NCBI GenBank assembly: GCA_016199835.1
Contig: JACQFX010000042.1
Coordinates: 1-47,149 of the forward strand
Origin: Nitrosomonadales bacterium
GTDB lineage: Bacteria > Pseudomonadota > Gammaproteobacteria > Burkholderiales > Gallionellaceae
Direction: 5' to 3'
DNA: 47,149 bases
The notes beneath the pieces are model-generated. The model had not been told where the DNA came from. It saw only the letters and a list, made by a program, of their open reading frames with translations, and did not search any database. A program made the position numbers and the translations under genes. Position 1 is the first letter of the stretch. Every line of letters starts with the position of its first letter. Positions 36,708 through 45,032 of the stretch are shown here, one piece after another.

Positions 36708-37736
36708 CTACAGCGCTTGCCTTTCTACCAGCACCTCTGTTCCCCGCTCCGCGCGGGGTATGAGTTTCAATGTCGCGCCAATCTGATTGGCGCGATACTG
36801 CATGATCTTGATGCCCAAGCCCGGTATCGCCTCGCGCTTGGTATCGCGACCAGCCAAGCCGCAGCCGTCGTCGCATATCGAAAGGCGGAACATGCCTTTC
36901 CCGGCTTCCCCTTTTCCGGTTTCCAGCGAAATCGTCAGGTGTTGCGCACCACCATGATCGATCGCATTGTGGCTGGCCTCTTGTGCGATCCGGTACAGGT
37001 TGAGAGCCAGATTGTCATCGTCGATCACGGTCTCACCTGTGCATACAAAAGAACAATCGATCTCATAGGTGAGTGCAATCCTTTTTGCGAATGCCTGCAA
37101 CACGTCCGCCAGGCTGCTGCTTTCCAGCTCCAGCGGAAGCAGCCCCCGTGCGAGATGTTTGCACTGCACAACGGCATTCTGTGCCTGTGCGGCAATGGCG
37201 GCGGCGATTTCTGCCGCCCCCTCACTCCCCGATGCAATTATTTTGCGTTCCAGCGCCTGGGCCTGATAAGCAATCGCCGCAATCTGCTGCCCAAGGTTGT
37301 CATGCAATTCCTGGCCGATCAAGCGCTGGCGTTTTTCTGCTGCGGAAATCATTGCCTGCTCCAGATTTTTGCGCTCGGCAATATCCAGGATCAGGACGAA
37401 TAAACCCAGCACCTCGTTGCCGTCACGGTGGGGAATGTAGTGAACTAAAGTTTCCCTCGTCTCGTCATTAGGCAACATCAGCGTGTAGTCGAACGCTTGA
37501 GATTCCCCCGCGAGTGCCGCGCGGATGTAAGGCTCATGCTTGCGAAATAACTCATCGCCCAACAACTCCCGAATGGCGATCCCCGTTATTTCCTCCTTAC
37601 TCTTGCCCAGCCAGCTCAAATACTCCCGGTTGGCAAAAGTTGAGCGCAATTCCTTCGTCCAATACCCCACCATGCCGGGCATGAAATCGGTGAGCATCTT
37701 CATGAAATGCGTGCTCTCGTGCAAGGATTCATTCAT
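36708..37736 (-). CDS. PAS-containing NarX-type sensor histidine kinase
   Basis: About 342 residues from ATG 37736, which has GGAG upstream; the frame is open further upstream to 37847 without family-like sequence. A PAS domain (about 10-120) is followed by a HisKA_3 dimerisation/phospho-acceptor segment with H145 in GQELHDNLGQQIAAIAYQ, and an ATPase domain (YRIAQEASHNAIDHG, ICDDGCGL, GLGIKIMQYRA). No membrane helix is seen, so it senses a cytoplasmic signal. The partner regulator follows directly. Confidence 0.93.
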   Translation of the reverse strand: MNESLHESTHFMKMLTDFMPGMVGYWTKELRSTFANREYLSWLGKSKEEITGIAIRELLGDELFRKHEPYIRAALAGESQAFDYTLMLPNDETRETLVHYIPHRDGNEVLGLFVLILDIAERKNLEQAMISAAEKRQRLIGQELHDNLGQQIAAIAYQAQALERKIIASGSEGAAEIAAAIAAQAQNAVVQCKHLARGLLPLELESSSLADVLQAFAKRIALTYEIDCSFVCTGETVIDDDNLALNLYRIAQEASHNAIDHGGAQHLTISLETGKGEAGKGMFRLSICDDGCGLAGRDTKREAIPGLGIKIMQYRANQIGATLKLIPRAERGTEVLVERQAL

Positions 37737-37889
37737 TTGTTTACGCTCCGGCTCGGTGATATAGGCTGTCGGCGTCAATCTGCTGCAAACCCGTACGATA
37801 CAGATATTTTCAGGTGCGGAAAAGTCGAGCCCCCCGAATTGACTCAAGAGTTACCGAAGGCTAGCCCCCACCCTGATCGTTAATACAAC

Positions 37890-38000
37890 TCAAACCACTT
37901 GTGCCTTTGCGCGATCTTGCCACTCTTTGGGTGATACGCCGACCCGCTTGGCGAACACCCGCGCAAACGCAACGGGATGCGTATAAACGTTCGAACAGAA
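37890..38000 (-). pseudogene. Remnant of an AraC-family regulator C-terminus
   Basis: The minus strand reads PVAFARVFAKRVGVSPKEW and then QDRAKAQVV before a stop at 37890, which is the end of an AraC-type DNA-binding domain (compare the usual F-x-R-x-F-x-G-x-SPxxWR). Upstream, the reading continues in another frame without a full domain. Only the last third of the domain is preserved, so this is a decayed fragment. Confidence 0.6.
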
Positions 38001-38356
38001 GATGGGCAGCAGTGCTGCCACCAAGGCGCTGTGATAACGCCGTCAGCCCTGAAATAGCCATGGTCTCATCCCCTCGATATTGGCGACCGCGAACTGATAG
38101 TGTGGCCGTCGCTGTGCCTTGGTATTCGTTGCTGCCATGATGTCTTGTATGAAATTCCACCAAGGCGCCACGACAACTATCAACTCGGGCTACTGTATTG
38201 TTGAAATATCCTTTGAACTAACGATATCAGCCCCCCTGATACCGTCAGCACGCCAACCAGTTCGGCTGATCTCCATAGAAAGCTCAAAGCAAGTAGAGAG
38301 CACAACTGACACAACCGTAACAAGAACCTGGCTCCCCTATTACCGGTGCAAGTCCA
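38001..38356. other. No gene seen; boundary of accessory island
   Basis: No convincing reading frame. It holds a copy of the decamer GATACCGTCA (38238-38247) also found in the repeats at 39502 and 46899-46926, and it separates the two-component region from the toxin-antitoxin block. It probably contains degraded insertions. Confidence 0.4.
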
Positions 38357-38707
38357 TCAGGCTGTTACGATATGAAAGTCGGTCGCCATGGCAATCGGAC
38401 GCACGTGGTTCTTCTCGCGCCGCATTTCGACGATGCCGTAGTTTGACATAGTCTTGAGCGTCCGGGAGAGATTGCCCGGTTTACGCCCGGTCATTTCCGC
38501 CAAAGACGAAATAGACTCCGGCTGCGAGTCCTTGATCACATGGAGCAGCGCGCGATTGTCGTCGCTGAGCACTTCGGCCAGCGACTTCATGGAAGTGAAC
38601 CATATCTTGGGCTCGCTTGGCTTCGGCTTATACTCGCCCTTGGCAATCGCGTAGATGCGCTCACGAATCTTTTCTTGCGGCATGATGCCTATCACGATGC
38701 TTTTCAT
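38357..38707 (-). CDS. tumA: TumA-type antitoxin (HVO_A0114-like winged-helix protein)
   Basis: 116 residues. After a variable N-terminal part comes a winged helix: SISSLAEMTGRKPGNLSRTL (helix-turn-helix) and YGIVEMRREKNHVRPIAMAT (wing). This is the HVO_A0114 pattern of antitoxins paired with TumE/DUF6516 toxins. It overlaps the upstream toxin gene by 4 bp (ATGA), so the two are translated together. It should neutralise the toxin and repress the operon; family by recognition. Confidence 0.75.
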   Translation of the reverse strand: MKSIVIGIMPQEKIRERIYAIAKGEYKPKPSEPKIWFTSMKSLAEVLSDDNRALLHVIKDSQPESISSLAEMTGRKPGNLSRTLKTMSNYGIVEMRREKNHVRPIAMATDFHIVTA

Positions 38708-39066
38708 TTCTCTGTCTCCTTCAATACTCGATCCACGTCCGCGAAAAAATCCCGCAGCAACTGGTAGGCATCCTTGAATTCGTAAGGTACGCCCTTATCG
38801 GAAATATGCCTGTGCCTGTGGTCATAAGGCAATACTTGCCCGGCAAACTTGAAACGACCAGATGGCTTGACCGCGTGCGCGTTGTCGTAGCCCATCACAC
38901 GCTCACCGCTTTGCTCGTGCAGTGTTAGTGCATAGCGAATGCCGTGAGGTATCAAAACAGTGGACTCAACGCGCCATGCATGAATCTCAACCCAATAACC
39001 ACGCTCCTGCTGAACGATGTTGCCGTTCAAATCAATCAGCGTATCAATGCCGTTATCAGTCTGCAT
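38704..39066 (-). CDS. tumE: TumE-family toxin (DUF6516)
   Basis: 120 residues, small and without a membrane segment. Family-typical parts are IDTLIDLNGNIVQQERGYWVE, the GYDNAHAVKP turn and PYDHRHRHISDKGVPYEF, with acidic C-terminal helix QLLRDFFADVDRVL. Histidines H102-type cluster (DHRHRH) could be catalytic; the activity of the family is not readable here. It lies 62 bp after a HipB-like regulator and overlaps tumA by 4 bp, giving a three-gene unit. A truncated copy of its 5' end is at 45406-45528. Confidence 0.8.
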   Translation of the reverse strand: MQTDNGIDTLIDLNGNIVQQERGYWVEIHAWRVESTVLIPHGIRYALTLHEQSGERVMGYDNAHAVKPSGRFKFAGQVLPYDHRHRHISDKGVPYEFKDAYQLLRDFFADVDRVLKETEK

Positions 39067-39443
39067 GCGTTAGTGTATCAACTGATGATAAAGTTCGCCA
39101 CCCCATAGGCCAAGGCTATGAAACACACTCATGTCATATCACCCGGCAGTCTCAACCTGACTTCAATACCGAAGCGGTTACAGACGGATAAAACCTTTCC
39201 GACCTGGGCGGTAGGCTTCCCCTGCTCCAGGCCGTTCAGAAAAGGCAAGCTCACGTTGCTCAGCGCAGCGGCATCACGTTGAGTCAGTCCGGATTCCTTG
39301 CGAACAAGCCGGAGAATTTTTCCAAGCTCTGCGATAGAGGAAATATTAACTTCCCTGTGTGTCATAGCCCGCCCATAAAAAGTAAATGAGCGTTGAATTT
39401 TTCCTTGCATTTTCCCTCAATGCAACAAAAATTCAACGCTCGT
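38951..39443. repeat. Segmental duplication, copy 1
   Basis: About 490 bp covering the tumE 5' end, the HipB-like gene and its operator. It matches 45413-45918 in direct orientation with roughly nine in ten bases identical by eye, apart from a 13-bp length difference just past the tumE start. Confidence 0.85.
39129..39365 (-). CDS. HipB-like helix-turn-helix regulator, copy 1
   Basis: 78 residues with an Xre/HipB helix-turn-helix: LGKILRLVRKESGLTQRDAA and LSNVSLPFLNGLEQGKPTAQ, ending VLSVCNRFGIEVRLRLPGD. It differs from copy 3 (45603-45839) at five positions and from the hipB of the hipA pair (44058-44294) at about seventeen. No hipA follows; tumE and tumA do. The start at 39365 matches the family; a longer frame upstream would run through the operator. 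Likely it represses its own promoter through the inverted repeat at 39384-39445. Confidence 0.85.
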   Translation of the reverse strand: MTHREVNISSIAELGKILRLVRKESGLTQRDAAALSNVSLPFLNGLEQGKPTAQVGKVLSVCNRFGIEVRLRLPGDMT

Positions 39444-39445
39444 TT
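39384..39445 (-). promoter_or_regulatory. Inverted-repeat operator, copy 1
   Basis: Arms 39384-39402 and 39427-39445 match as inverted repeats with one mismatch in 19 (ATTCAACGCTCGTT core). Between them lies an inner palindrome TTGCAT...ATGCAA (39405-39425). The right position for autorepression is 18 bp before the HipB-like start. Same structure at 44312-44372 and 45858-45918. Confidence 0.85.
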
Positions 39446-39501
39446 ATTCCAACAGTAGTGAACCAACACCAAACGCCCGCCCCGCCTGGGTTACAGCTCT
39501 T

Positions 39502-39557
39502 TGATACCGTCAACTCATAATTTTCGGCTGACGGTATCAGAAGTGATGCTCGTTGAT
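39502..39557 (+). repeat. 55-bp repeat A with perfect 11-bp palindrome
   Basis: TGATACCGTCA (39502-39512) and TGACGGTATCA (39529-39539) form a perfect inverted repeat, and the sequence continues AGTGATGCTCGTTGAT. A near copy lies at 46840-46894. It ends 2 bases before the stop of the helicase gene and might act as its terminator. Confidence 0.8.
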
Positions 39558-39559
39558 GT

Positions 39560-42010
39560 CTACCTGCCCCGCAAGGCATCCGCCAACACCGCAAGCGCAT
39601 CGGCAATCTTTTTCGCCGTTTCCGGCGGCGGTAAAGGCACCTTGAGGCTGCGGCTGCCGGTCGCCGGATCGTGCTCGATCCAGGGATGAGGTGTTGTTTC
39701 TCCATTATCGGTCGCAGTCAGCGCGGTGACTAACTGTGAACCGAACTGCAATAGCGCGCCCCAAGGATCGGCGTTGGCCTGACTTGGCACGGCATCATCG
39801 GCCTGCGCCTTCACGCCAGCATCGGGCTTGTCCTCGGTGTCCATCGCCACTGTCGGCTCCGCCCCGGATGCGGTCGCAACACTGCCCGCCTCTTCCGCCG
39901 GACTGACGGCCTCGCCCTCGCCCATGTGGCCGGTGACATTTTCCACATCTTTCATGAAGCGGTTGAGGCGCGAGCCGCCGAGCGAAATCTCGCTCGTGCC
40001 GCCGTCGAGTATGCCCGCCGCAAGCGAACGCTTGAACGCCAGCACAGACAGCATGCCCTCCTCAATGGTGCCCTTGGATACAAAATTGACGATCTGCACC
40101 GGTCGCTTCTGCCCCATGCGGTGGATGCGAGCGATGCGTTGTTCGAGGATGGCCGGATTCCACGGCAAATCCATGTTCACCAGCGTGGAAGCATGTTGCA
40201 GGTTGAGTCCCGTGCTGCCTGCGTCGGTCGAGAGGAACACGCGGCAGTCCGGGTCATCACGGAAACGCTCGATCAGCGCCGGACGTTTTTCAGACGGTAC
40301 GCCGCCGTGAAAACTGACGTAGCCGATGCCGCGCGCCTCCAGCCGTCGGATGACGATATCGTGCGTCCGAGTCCATTGGCTGAACACTACCGCCTTACTC
40401 TCCGGCTGCGCGAACAGGCCATCCAGCAATGCAGCCAATTCGTCGGCCTTGACGCCGTGGTCGGTTTCCTGGTCGAGCAGATATGTGCTGTTGCATGACA
40501 TGCGCATGTTCTGCAAGGCGCAGGTGAGCCGCCGCTGATCCGAGTCCGACAGGAATTTCATCTTGCGCCAGCGCTGCACGATTCTCGTCACCACCTCGGC
40601 GTTTTCCTGATGATGGATCATCTGCATCTCGGTCATCGGCACCAGCAGGTTCTGGTCGGTGCGTTCCGGCAACTGTTGCAGCACTTCGGATTTGCGGCGG
40701 CGGATCATGACCGGAGCCAGCGTCTCGCCGATTTTTTCCAGTCCGGTATAGCCTGTCACGCGCCCTGCTTCGTCCTTGACCTGATGCTCGTGCAGCAGCT
40801 TCCATGTGGAGCCGAGGCGATGCTGGTCAACGAACTGGACGATGGAAATCAACTCTTCCAACTTGTTTTCCAGCGGTGTGCCGGTCAGCACGATGGCGTA
40901 AGAACTATCTATGCGCTTGAGCGCCTTTGCCGCAATGGTGTTCCAGTTCTTCACCCGCTGCGCCTCGTCAACGATCACCAGTTCCGGCGCCCAAGCCGCG
41001 ATCAAATCCAGATCGGGTTTGAGCTTCTCGTAGTTGGTGATCTTGCAAAAATCGTCCAGCGCATAGTCCTTCTGACGCTGTGTTCTTCCTCCAGATAGAA
41101 CCCGCGACTCACGGCCAGCGAAACGCGCGATCTCGCTCTGCCACTGATACTTGAGGGAGGTCGGGCAAATCACCAGCACCTTGGATACGCCGAAATGCCG
41201 CGCCAAAATCTCGGCTGCCGCAATGGCCTGAATGGTCTTACCCAGCCCCATCTCGTCGCCGATCAACACGCGCCCCGCCCTCACCGCGAACAGCGCGCCC
41301 TCGGCTTGATAGGCATAGAGCGGCGCTTTCAGCATCTTCTTCAGTAACGGGTCTTTCGCGCCACGCGGAAAAATTCCATCCAACGCGACGGTTCGACGTT
41401 CCGCATCGCGCTGCCCCGCGACAAAATCGAGCGCATCATCGTAGGCGCGCAACTCGTGGCCACTCTTCGCCACCGCCGCGACAAAGCGCTCCAACTCGCC
41501 GAAGCGGTTCTCGCGCAACACCCAGCCGCGTGACTCGTCGAACAGCAGCGCAGCCGCCTTGCTCACTGCAGATGGACAATCTGTCCCTGCACGGAAATGG
41601 ATAGCCCGACCGCCATCGTTACGCAGATACAATTCGGAGAACGATGGCTGATAACCGCGCGCAAACGCAACCTTGGCACCGCGCTTCTTTTCCAGTTGTG
41701 CCAGGGTGAATTCAATATGCTTGCAGGTGCCCAACTCGTTGGTCGCGTAATCCGGACACTCGCAAAAATTGTCGCCCGGATGCAGTCCACGAATCGCCAC
41801 GCGATAGCTGCTCTTCGATTGCGGATTGCCGATGCGGAAATCCGAGAAAAATGGCTCGGTTCCAAGACATTCCAGATCGAACGACTGCTCGCGCCCGAAC
41901 TGCCGCCGCAACGCGCGCTGCCAGTCAATCGGTAAAAGCCCGTCGGGGGCATGGGTTCGGGAAAGTTTGGGTTCCTTGGTGGGCTTGGTGGTTTTGCGTT
42001 TGGGTTTCAT
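39560..42010 (-). CDS. SNF2-family helicase with N-terminal SWIM zinc finger
   Basis: 816 residues. A SWIM zinc finger (C83, C85, C96, H98; NFCECPDYATNELGTCKHIEF region) precedes the SNF2 ATPase: Walker A GDEMGLGKT (251-259), DEAQ box (348-351), LTGTPLENKLEELIS, and the helicase C part with STDAGSTGLNLQ and RIARIHRMGQKRPVQ. All ATPase motifs are intact. Bacterial SNF2/RapA-like enzymes with SWIM fingers remodel protein-DNA complexes, and several occur in defence islands. The C-terminal 120 residues are low-complexity plus a short conserved tail (SLKVPLPPPETAKKIADALAV). It faces the same way as the flanking toxin-antitoxin genes. Confidence 0.9.
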   Translation of the reverse strand: MKPKRKTTKPTKEPKLSRTHAPDGLLPIDWQRALRRQFGREQSFDLECLGTEPFFSDFRIGNPQSKSSYRVAIRGLHPGDNFCECPDYATNELGTCKHIEFTLAQLEKKRGAKVAFARGYQPSFSELYLRNDGGRAIHFRAGTDCPSAVSKAAALLFDESRGWVLRENRFGELERFVAAVAKSGHELRAYDDALDFVAGQRDAERRTVALDGIFPRGAKDPLLKKMLKAPLYAYQAEGALFAVRAGRVLIGDEMGLGKTIQAIAAAEILARHFGVSKVLVICPTSLKYQWQSEIARFAGRESRVLSGGRTQRQKDYALDDFCKITNYEKLKPDLDLIAAWAPELVIVDEAQRVKNWNTIAAKALKRIDSSYAIVLTGTPLENKLEELISIVQFVDQHRLGSTWKLLHEHQVKDEAGRVTGYTGLEKIGETLAPVMIRRRKSEVLQQLPERTDQNLLVPMTEMQMIHHQENAEVVTRIVQRWRKMKFLSDSDQRRLTCALQNMRMSCNSTYLLDQETDHGVKADELAALLDGLFAQPESKAVVFSQWTRTHDIVIRRLEARGIGYVSFHGGVPSEKRPALIERFRDDPDCRVFLSTDAGSTGLNLQHASTLVNMDLPWNPAILEQRIARIHRMGQKRPVQIVNFVSKGTIEEGMLSVLAFKRSLAAGILDGGTSEISLGGSRLNRFMKDVENVTGHMGEGEAVSPAEEAGSVATASGAEPTVAMDTEDKPDAGVKAQADDAVPSQANADPWGALLQFGSQLVTALTATDNGETTPHPWIEHDPATGSRSLKVPLPPPETAKKIADALAVLADALRGR

Positions 42011-42090
42011 AATAGTGTGCCCCTTTCAGGCAAAACTCATTGGTTCAGAATTGATTCGATAGCCCATAGCGCTATAGCTGCACTGGCCGA

Positions 42091-42615
42091 TTACGATGCC
42101 CTTCGTTTCACCTCAACATCTGTTGCAATCGGCAATGCCAGAAAATCTATTTCGGGCATTTCAGCATATTCATGGAGAAAGGGAAGATACAGGCGAATGA
42201 ACCATTCACCGTTTGATTTCAGTGCTGCGTAAGGGTGAAGTAGCTCGCCGTCTTCGCGTATTCGATCAAAGCGCAACAACCCCTTGTTCGGATACTTTAC
42301 CGCCGCCTCATCCGCCCACATTTCCTTGAACATGCGAGAAACGTCCTCATGAGGATAACCGGGATGACCAGACGTATCCGCTTCGTGGATTGCGCCATCA
42401 ATGGCATCATCCAAGCTAAGATAACAGCCGGGTAGATCGTATTCATCAAAGACTGTCTCTGCGACCGGATATGGTGGCCCGTTGTACCAACTTGCATCAC
42501 GCCCCTCTTCAATATGGATGGCCGTGATGGTTCGAGTGCCAACATCGGTGCAGCGCCAGACAAATCCAGCAGATGCAAAAAATTCCAGGCCAATATAAAA
42601 GTCAGTAAGCTTCAT
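42091..42615 (-). CDS. Hypothetical protein of unknown family
   Basis: 174 residues, acidic, no signal peptide or membrane helix. Starts MKLTDFYIGLEFFASAGFVW and contains CTDVGTRTITAIHIEEGRD and GPPYPVAETVFDEYDLPGC. I do not recognise a characterised domain, though the WRCTDVGTRTI stretch recalls a group of unnamed bacterial proteins. It lies 99 bp after hipA and 80 bp before the helicase gene on the same strand, so it could be co-transcribed with either. Confidence 0.75.
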   Translation of the reverse strand: MKLTDFYIGLEFFASAGFVWRCTDVGTRTITAIHIEEGRDASWYNGPPYPVAETVFDEYDLPGCYLSLDDAIDGAIHEADTSGHPGYPHEDVSRMFKEMWADEAAVKYPNKGLLRFDRIREDGELLHPYAALKSNGEWFIRLYLPFLHEYAEMPEIDFLALPIATDVEVKRRAS

Positions 42616-42714
42616 GCGTGTACCCGAAAATGTGAAATCATGCTGATGGGTGCCTCAATCATTTTTTTCCTCAATACTTGCCGCTGACCGCGCAACCCGG
42701 CCCTTCACTACACA

Positions 42715-44061
42715 TCACGAAAGATTGGACAGCCGCTCCGCTACCGACGGATCAAATTCCCGCTTCGTCAGTAGCTCAGCGATTGTAGACTGCCGGGTCT
42801 TGAGCGCATCTGCCACGAAGCCTCTTCTATCTTCGATGACGGGAAGCACTTTCTCCCGCAGGAAATCCCGTTCGACAGGCAACAGCCGTTCATCTCCGAT
42901 CACCTTGGAGATCGCTTCCGGCAGCTCCTCGCTCATGCGCGACAAGACACCGCGAACGAGTCGGGGCGCCACACCGGCCTCATAGGCCATCGCATCCCAA
43001 TGCGCCCCCTCCACCCATCCGTGCTTGTTCTCTCCGGCGATGGACATGGCCATGGTCTGTCTCGGCAGATACGCCTCCACACAGAGCATGTCGTAGAACG
43101 GAGCCACCGCTGCTTTTTGACCACGCATCAGGAAGGCAATGTTCTTCGCGTGTGCGTCCAGATTGCCGATCAAATAGTTGAAGGAAATCCACTGGACAAC
43201 GGCATTGGCAGCCACGACTGGACGATCCATGAAGGTGCCTCGAAGCACTCCAAACAAGTGATGCAAACCCAGCCCACCTTCGCTCTCATATTTCTTTGAC
43301 GGTGCCACACCCATCGCCTGGCACAGGTCTATCTGGTGGAGCCGCCTGAAGGCCGTGTCAGCCCCCGTATCCAATGGCTCGCGGTCAAACCGCTCGATGA
43401 CATAAAGCGGTTCGGGGAGGTGCAGCAGCCCAACCGCAGGTACTGGAACCTTCAGTTCATGGGCCAAGCGCATGCAGAAAAATTCATTGGCAGGACAATA
43501 TGGAAAATCCGCACTGGCATTTTCCGGCTTGACGATATGAGTTGATGGCGCAGCACCCTCTGGAAGAAACATTGCGCCATTGGCATCAATACGCAGCCCC
43601 AGTTTTTCCTGAGCGCCCGCCAAGGACATGCGGATTTCGTCCCATGATGCCATCAAGGGGAGATTGCGCGCTCTGGAAGCCTTGATCTTTTCCTGTAGCG
43701 CCTCTTGTGAAAGTGGCAGCAGAATTTCCTTTGTCGCTGCCGCGAGTCCTGCCGGGGTCAGCGACAGCGCCCCGGCTGTGTCCTGTCCATGTCTGACCAG
43801 AAGCGCCCACGTATCGCGAGGATCTATCCTGTCCCGAGTGGCGATCAGGTCTCGCAGTCGGCCTTCGGGCAACAGGTTCTCGAAGAACCACTCGACCGGC
43901 TTGTCGTTCGCGGTGTCTTCATATTTTTGGGTGGCCACCGGGAAGTTGGGCGAAAGTGAATAATCCTTCCACTCGGTCGCGTAGACGAATTTCCACTGCC
44001 CCTTTTGGACTTCCAGGGTTCCAACCGGAATCCCATTGGCCGAGACAATCAAAACACTCAT
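42715..44061 (-). CDS. hipA: HipA-type serine/threonine kinase toxin
   Basis: 448 residues. The N-terminal subdomain (about 1-110) and the kinase core are both present: SLAGAQEKLGLR (146-157), the ATP-site lysine K178 in THIVKPEN, the catalytic loop LIGNLDAHAKN (D302, N307) and the metal aspartate in PFYDMLC (D324). Such toxins phosphorylate targets such as glutamyl-tRNA synthetase and induce dormancy; the target here is unknown. The gene overlaps hipB by 4 bp (ATGA), the usual hipBA arrangement. Everything needed for activity appears intact. Confidence 0.94.
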   Translation of the reverse strand: MSVLIVSANGIPVGTLEVQKGQWKFVYATEWKDYSLSPNFPVATQKYEDTANDKPVEWFFENLLPEGRLRDLIATRDRIDPRDTWALLVRHGQDTAGALSLTPAGLAAATKEILLPLSQEALQEKIKASRARNLPLMASWDEIRMSLAGAQEKLGLRIDANGAMFLPEGAAPSTHIVKPENASADFPYCPANEFFCMRLAHELKVPVPAVGLLHLPEPLYVIERFDREPLDTGADTAFRRLHQIDLCQAMGVAPSKKYESEGGLGLHHLFGVLRGTFMDRPVVAANAVVQWISFNYLIGNLDAHAKNIAFLMRGQKAAVAPFYDMLCVEAYLPRQTMAMSIAGENKHGWVEGAHWDAMAYEAGVAPRLVRGVLSRMSEELPEAISKVIGDERLLPVERDFLREKVLPVIEDRRGFVADALKTRQSTIAELLTKREFDPSVAERLSNLS

Positions 44062-44294
44062 GCTGTTTCACCCGGCAGCCTCAGCCTGACATCAATGCCG
44101 AAGCGGTTGCAGACGGACAAAACTTTCCCGATCTGGGCGGTAGCTTTTCCTTGCTCAAGGCCGTTTAGAAATGGCAGACTGACATTGCACAGCGCTGCGG
44201 CATCGCATTGGGTCAGCCCGGATTCCTTCCGAACAGCCCGAACCATCTGCCCAAGCTCCGAGACAGAGGAAATTCCTACTTCCCTGTTTGCCAT
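44058..44294 (-). CDS. hipB: HipB antitoxin and operon repressor
   Basis: 78 residues with an Xre-type helix-turn-helix (VRKESGLTQCDAAALCNVSL). It forms the hipBA pair, starting 18 bp downstream of an inverted repeat operator (44312-44372), and overlaps hipA by 4 bp. It is the most diverged of the three HipB-like copies in this window (about 61 of 78 identical to copy 1). In the known E. coli system HipB neutralises HipA and represses the operon. Confidence 0.92.
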   Translation of the reverse strand: MANREVGISSVSELGQMVRAVRKESGLTQCDAAALCNVSLPFLNGLEQGKATAQIGKVLSVCNRFGIDVRLRLPGETA

Positions 44295-44311
44295 ACCCCC
44301 CCCATAAAGAT

Positions 44312-44372
44312 AAACGAGCGTTGAATTTTGCCTTGCATTGCCCCTAAATGCAACAAAAGCTCAACGCTCGTT
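44312..44372 (-). promoter_or_regulatory. Inverted-repeat operator, copy 2 (hipBA)
   Basis: Arms AAACGAGCGTTGAATTTT (44312-44329) and AAAAGCTCAACGCTCGTT (44355-44372) pair with one mismatch; the inner TTGCAT...ATGCAA palindrome is kept. The 18-bp distance to the hipB start is the same as at the other two copies. Confidence 0.85.
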
Positions 44373-44406
44373 GATTATTTTAGCTAGGTATTGCCCCCGT
44401 GGCTGC

Positions 44407-44592
44407 TTATTTCTTCTTGGCTTTACCCTTGCTGGCGACTGCCTGCTTGAAAGTGGCACCGGCAGAAAACTTGGGCACCGTCGTCGCTGCGATCTTTAGT
44501 TTCTCGCCGGTTCTCGGGTTCTTGCCTTCGCGCGCCGCGCGCGCTGCCGATTTGAACGTGCCCTGTTTATCGGTAAATCGCTTTACCCGGTA
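44407..44592 (-). pseudogene. C-terminal fragment of an HU-family DNA-binding protein
   Basis: The last 50 or so residues match the C-terminal half of HU (GTFKSAARAAREGKNPRTGE, then KLKIAATTVPKFSAG and a KGKAKKK tail). The N-terminal dimerisation part is missing; upstream the frame merges into the vapC 3' end. It has no start codon of its own in the HU part, so it is a 5'-truncated remnant left by rearrangement. Confidence 0.8.
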
Positions 44593-45032
44593 GCCAGGAT
44601 ATTCGAGAGCAGCGGGGAGAGGGGCGCAACAAACGGGTTGACCACCGTCACACCACGCCAGGTAAAGCCATTTTGTAAATCTTCGCTGAGCAACAGGCGG
44701 CAACGGTTGTCCGCTGCAACGGACAAAATCAGCGCGTCCCATATTTGCAAGCCATGATCTGCGGCCAAGTCCAGCGCCGATTGAAAAGCCACCCACGACG
44801 AATCGGCAACCTCGAAGCTATCGGCCCATGCCAGTATTGCTTCGCGCACTTCGGCGGGATCACGCTTGGCTTTTCCGGTGAGAACCCGATAAAGCTCACC
44901 CATCGTTTGGGCCGGAAGCAGGATCAGTTCCGCAGGTAACTGTTCGATCAGCGTGATCGCGGCGGTGCAGCGAATTTCGTCGCCAACACCTTCCGCATAC
45001 GCCAGTACATTTGTATCCAGTGCGACTCTCAT
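44583..45032 (-). CDS. vapC: PIN-domain ribonuclease toxin VapC
   Basis: 149 residues. The acidic active site is complete: D6 (ALDTNVLAY), E46 (TMGELYRV), D99 (IWDALIL) and D118 (LLSEDLQNG). PIN toxins cut RNA, often initiator tRNA. The start overlaps the Phd-type antitoxin stop by 4 bp. The natural end would be near TVVNPF; about 15 further residues (VAPLSPLLSNILATG) appear to be read-through into the HU remnant, suggesting the 3' end was rearranged. Activity is probably retained. Confidence 0.92.
   Translation of the reverse strand: MRVALDTNVLAYAEGVGDEIRCTAAITLIEQLPAELILLPAQTMGELYRVLTGKAKRDPAEVREAILAWADSFEVADSSWVAFQSALDLAADHGLQIWDALILSVAADNRCRLLLSEDLQNGFTWRGVTVVNPFVAPLSPLLSNILATG

Noticed and set aside
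38140-38356. Possible small RNA or attachment site with GATACCGTCA.
   Set aside because: Only a decamer is shared with the 55-bp repeats, and there is no hairpin plus U-run or promoter that I can support.
30637-44395. A 13-base match (AGCTAGGTATTGC) between 30637-30649 and about 44382-44394.
   Set aside because: A match this short is expected by chance many times in 47 kb, and the two contexts share nothing else.
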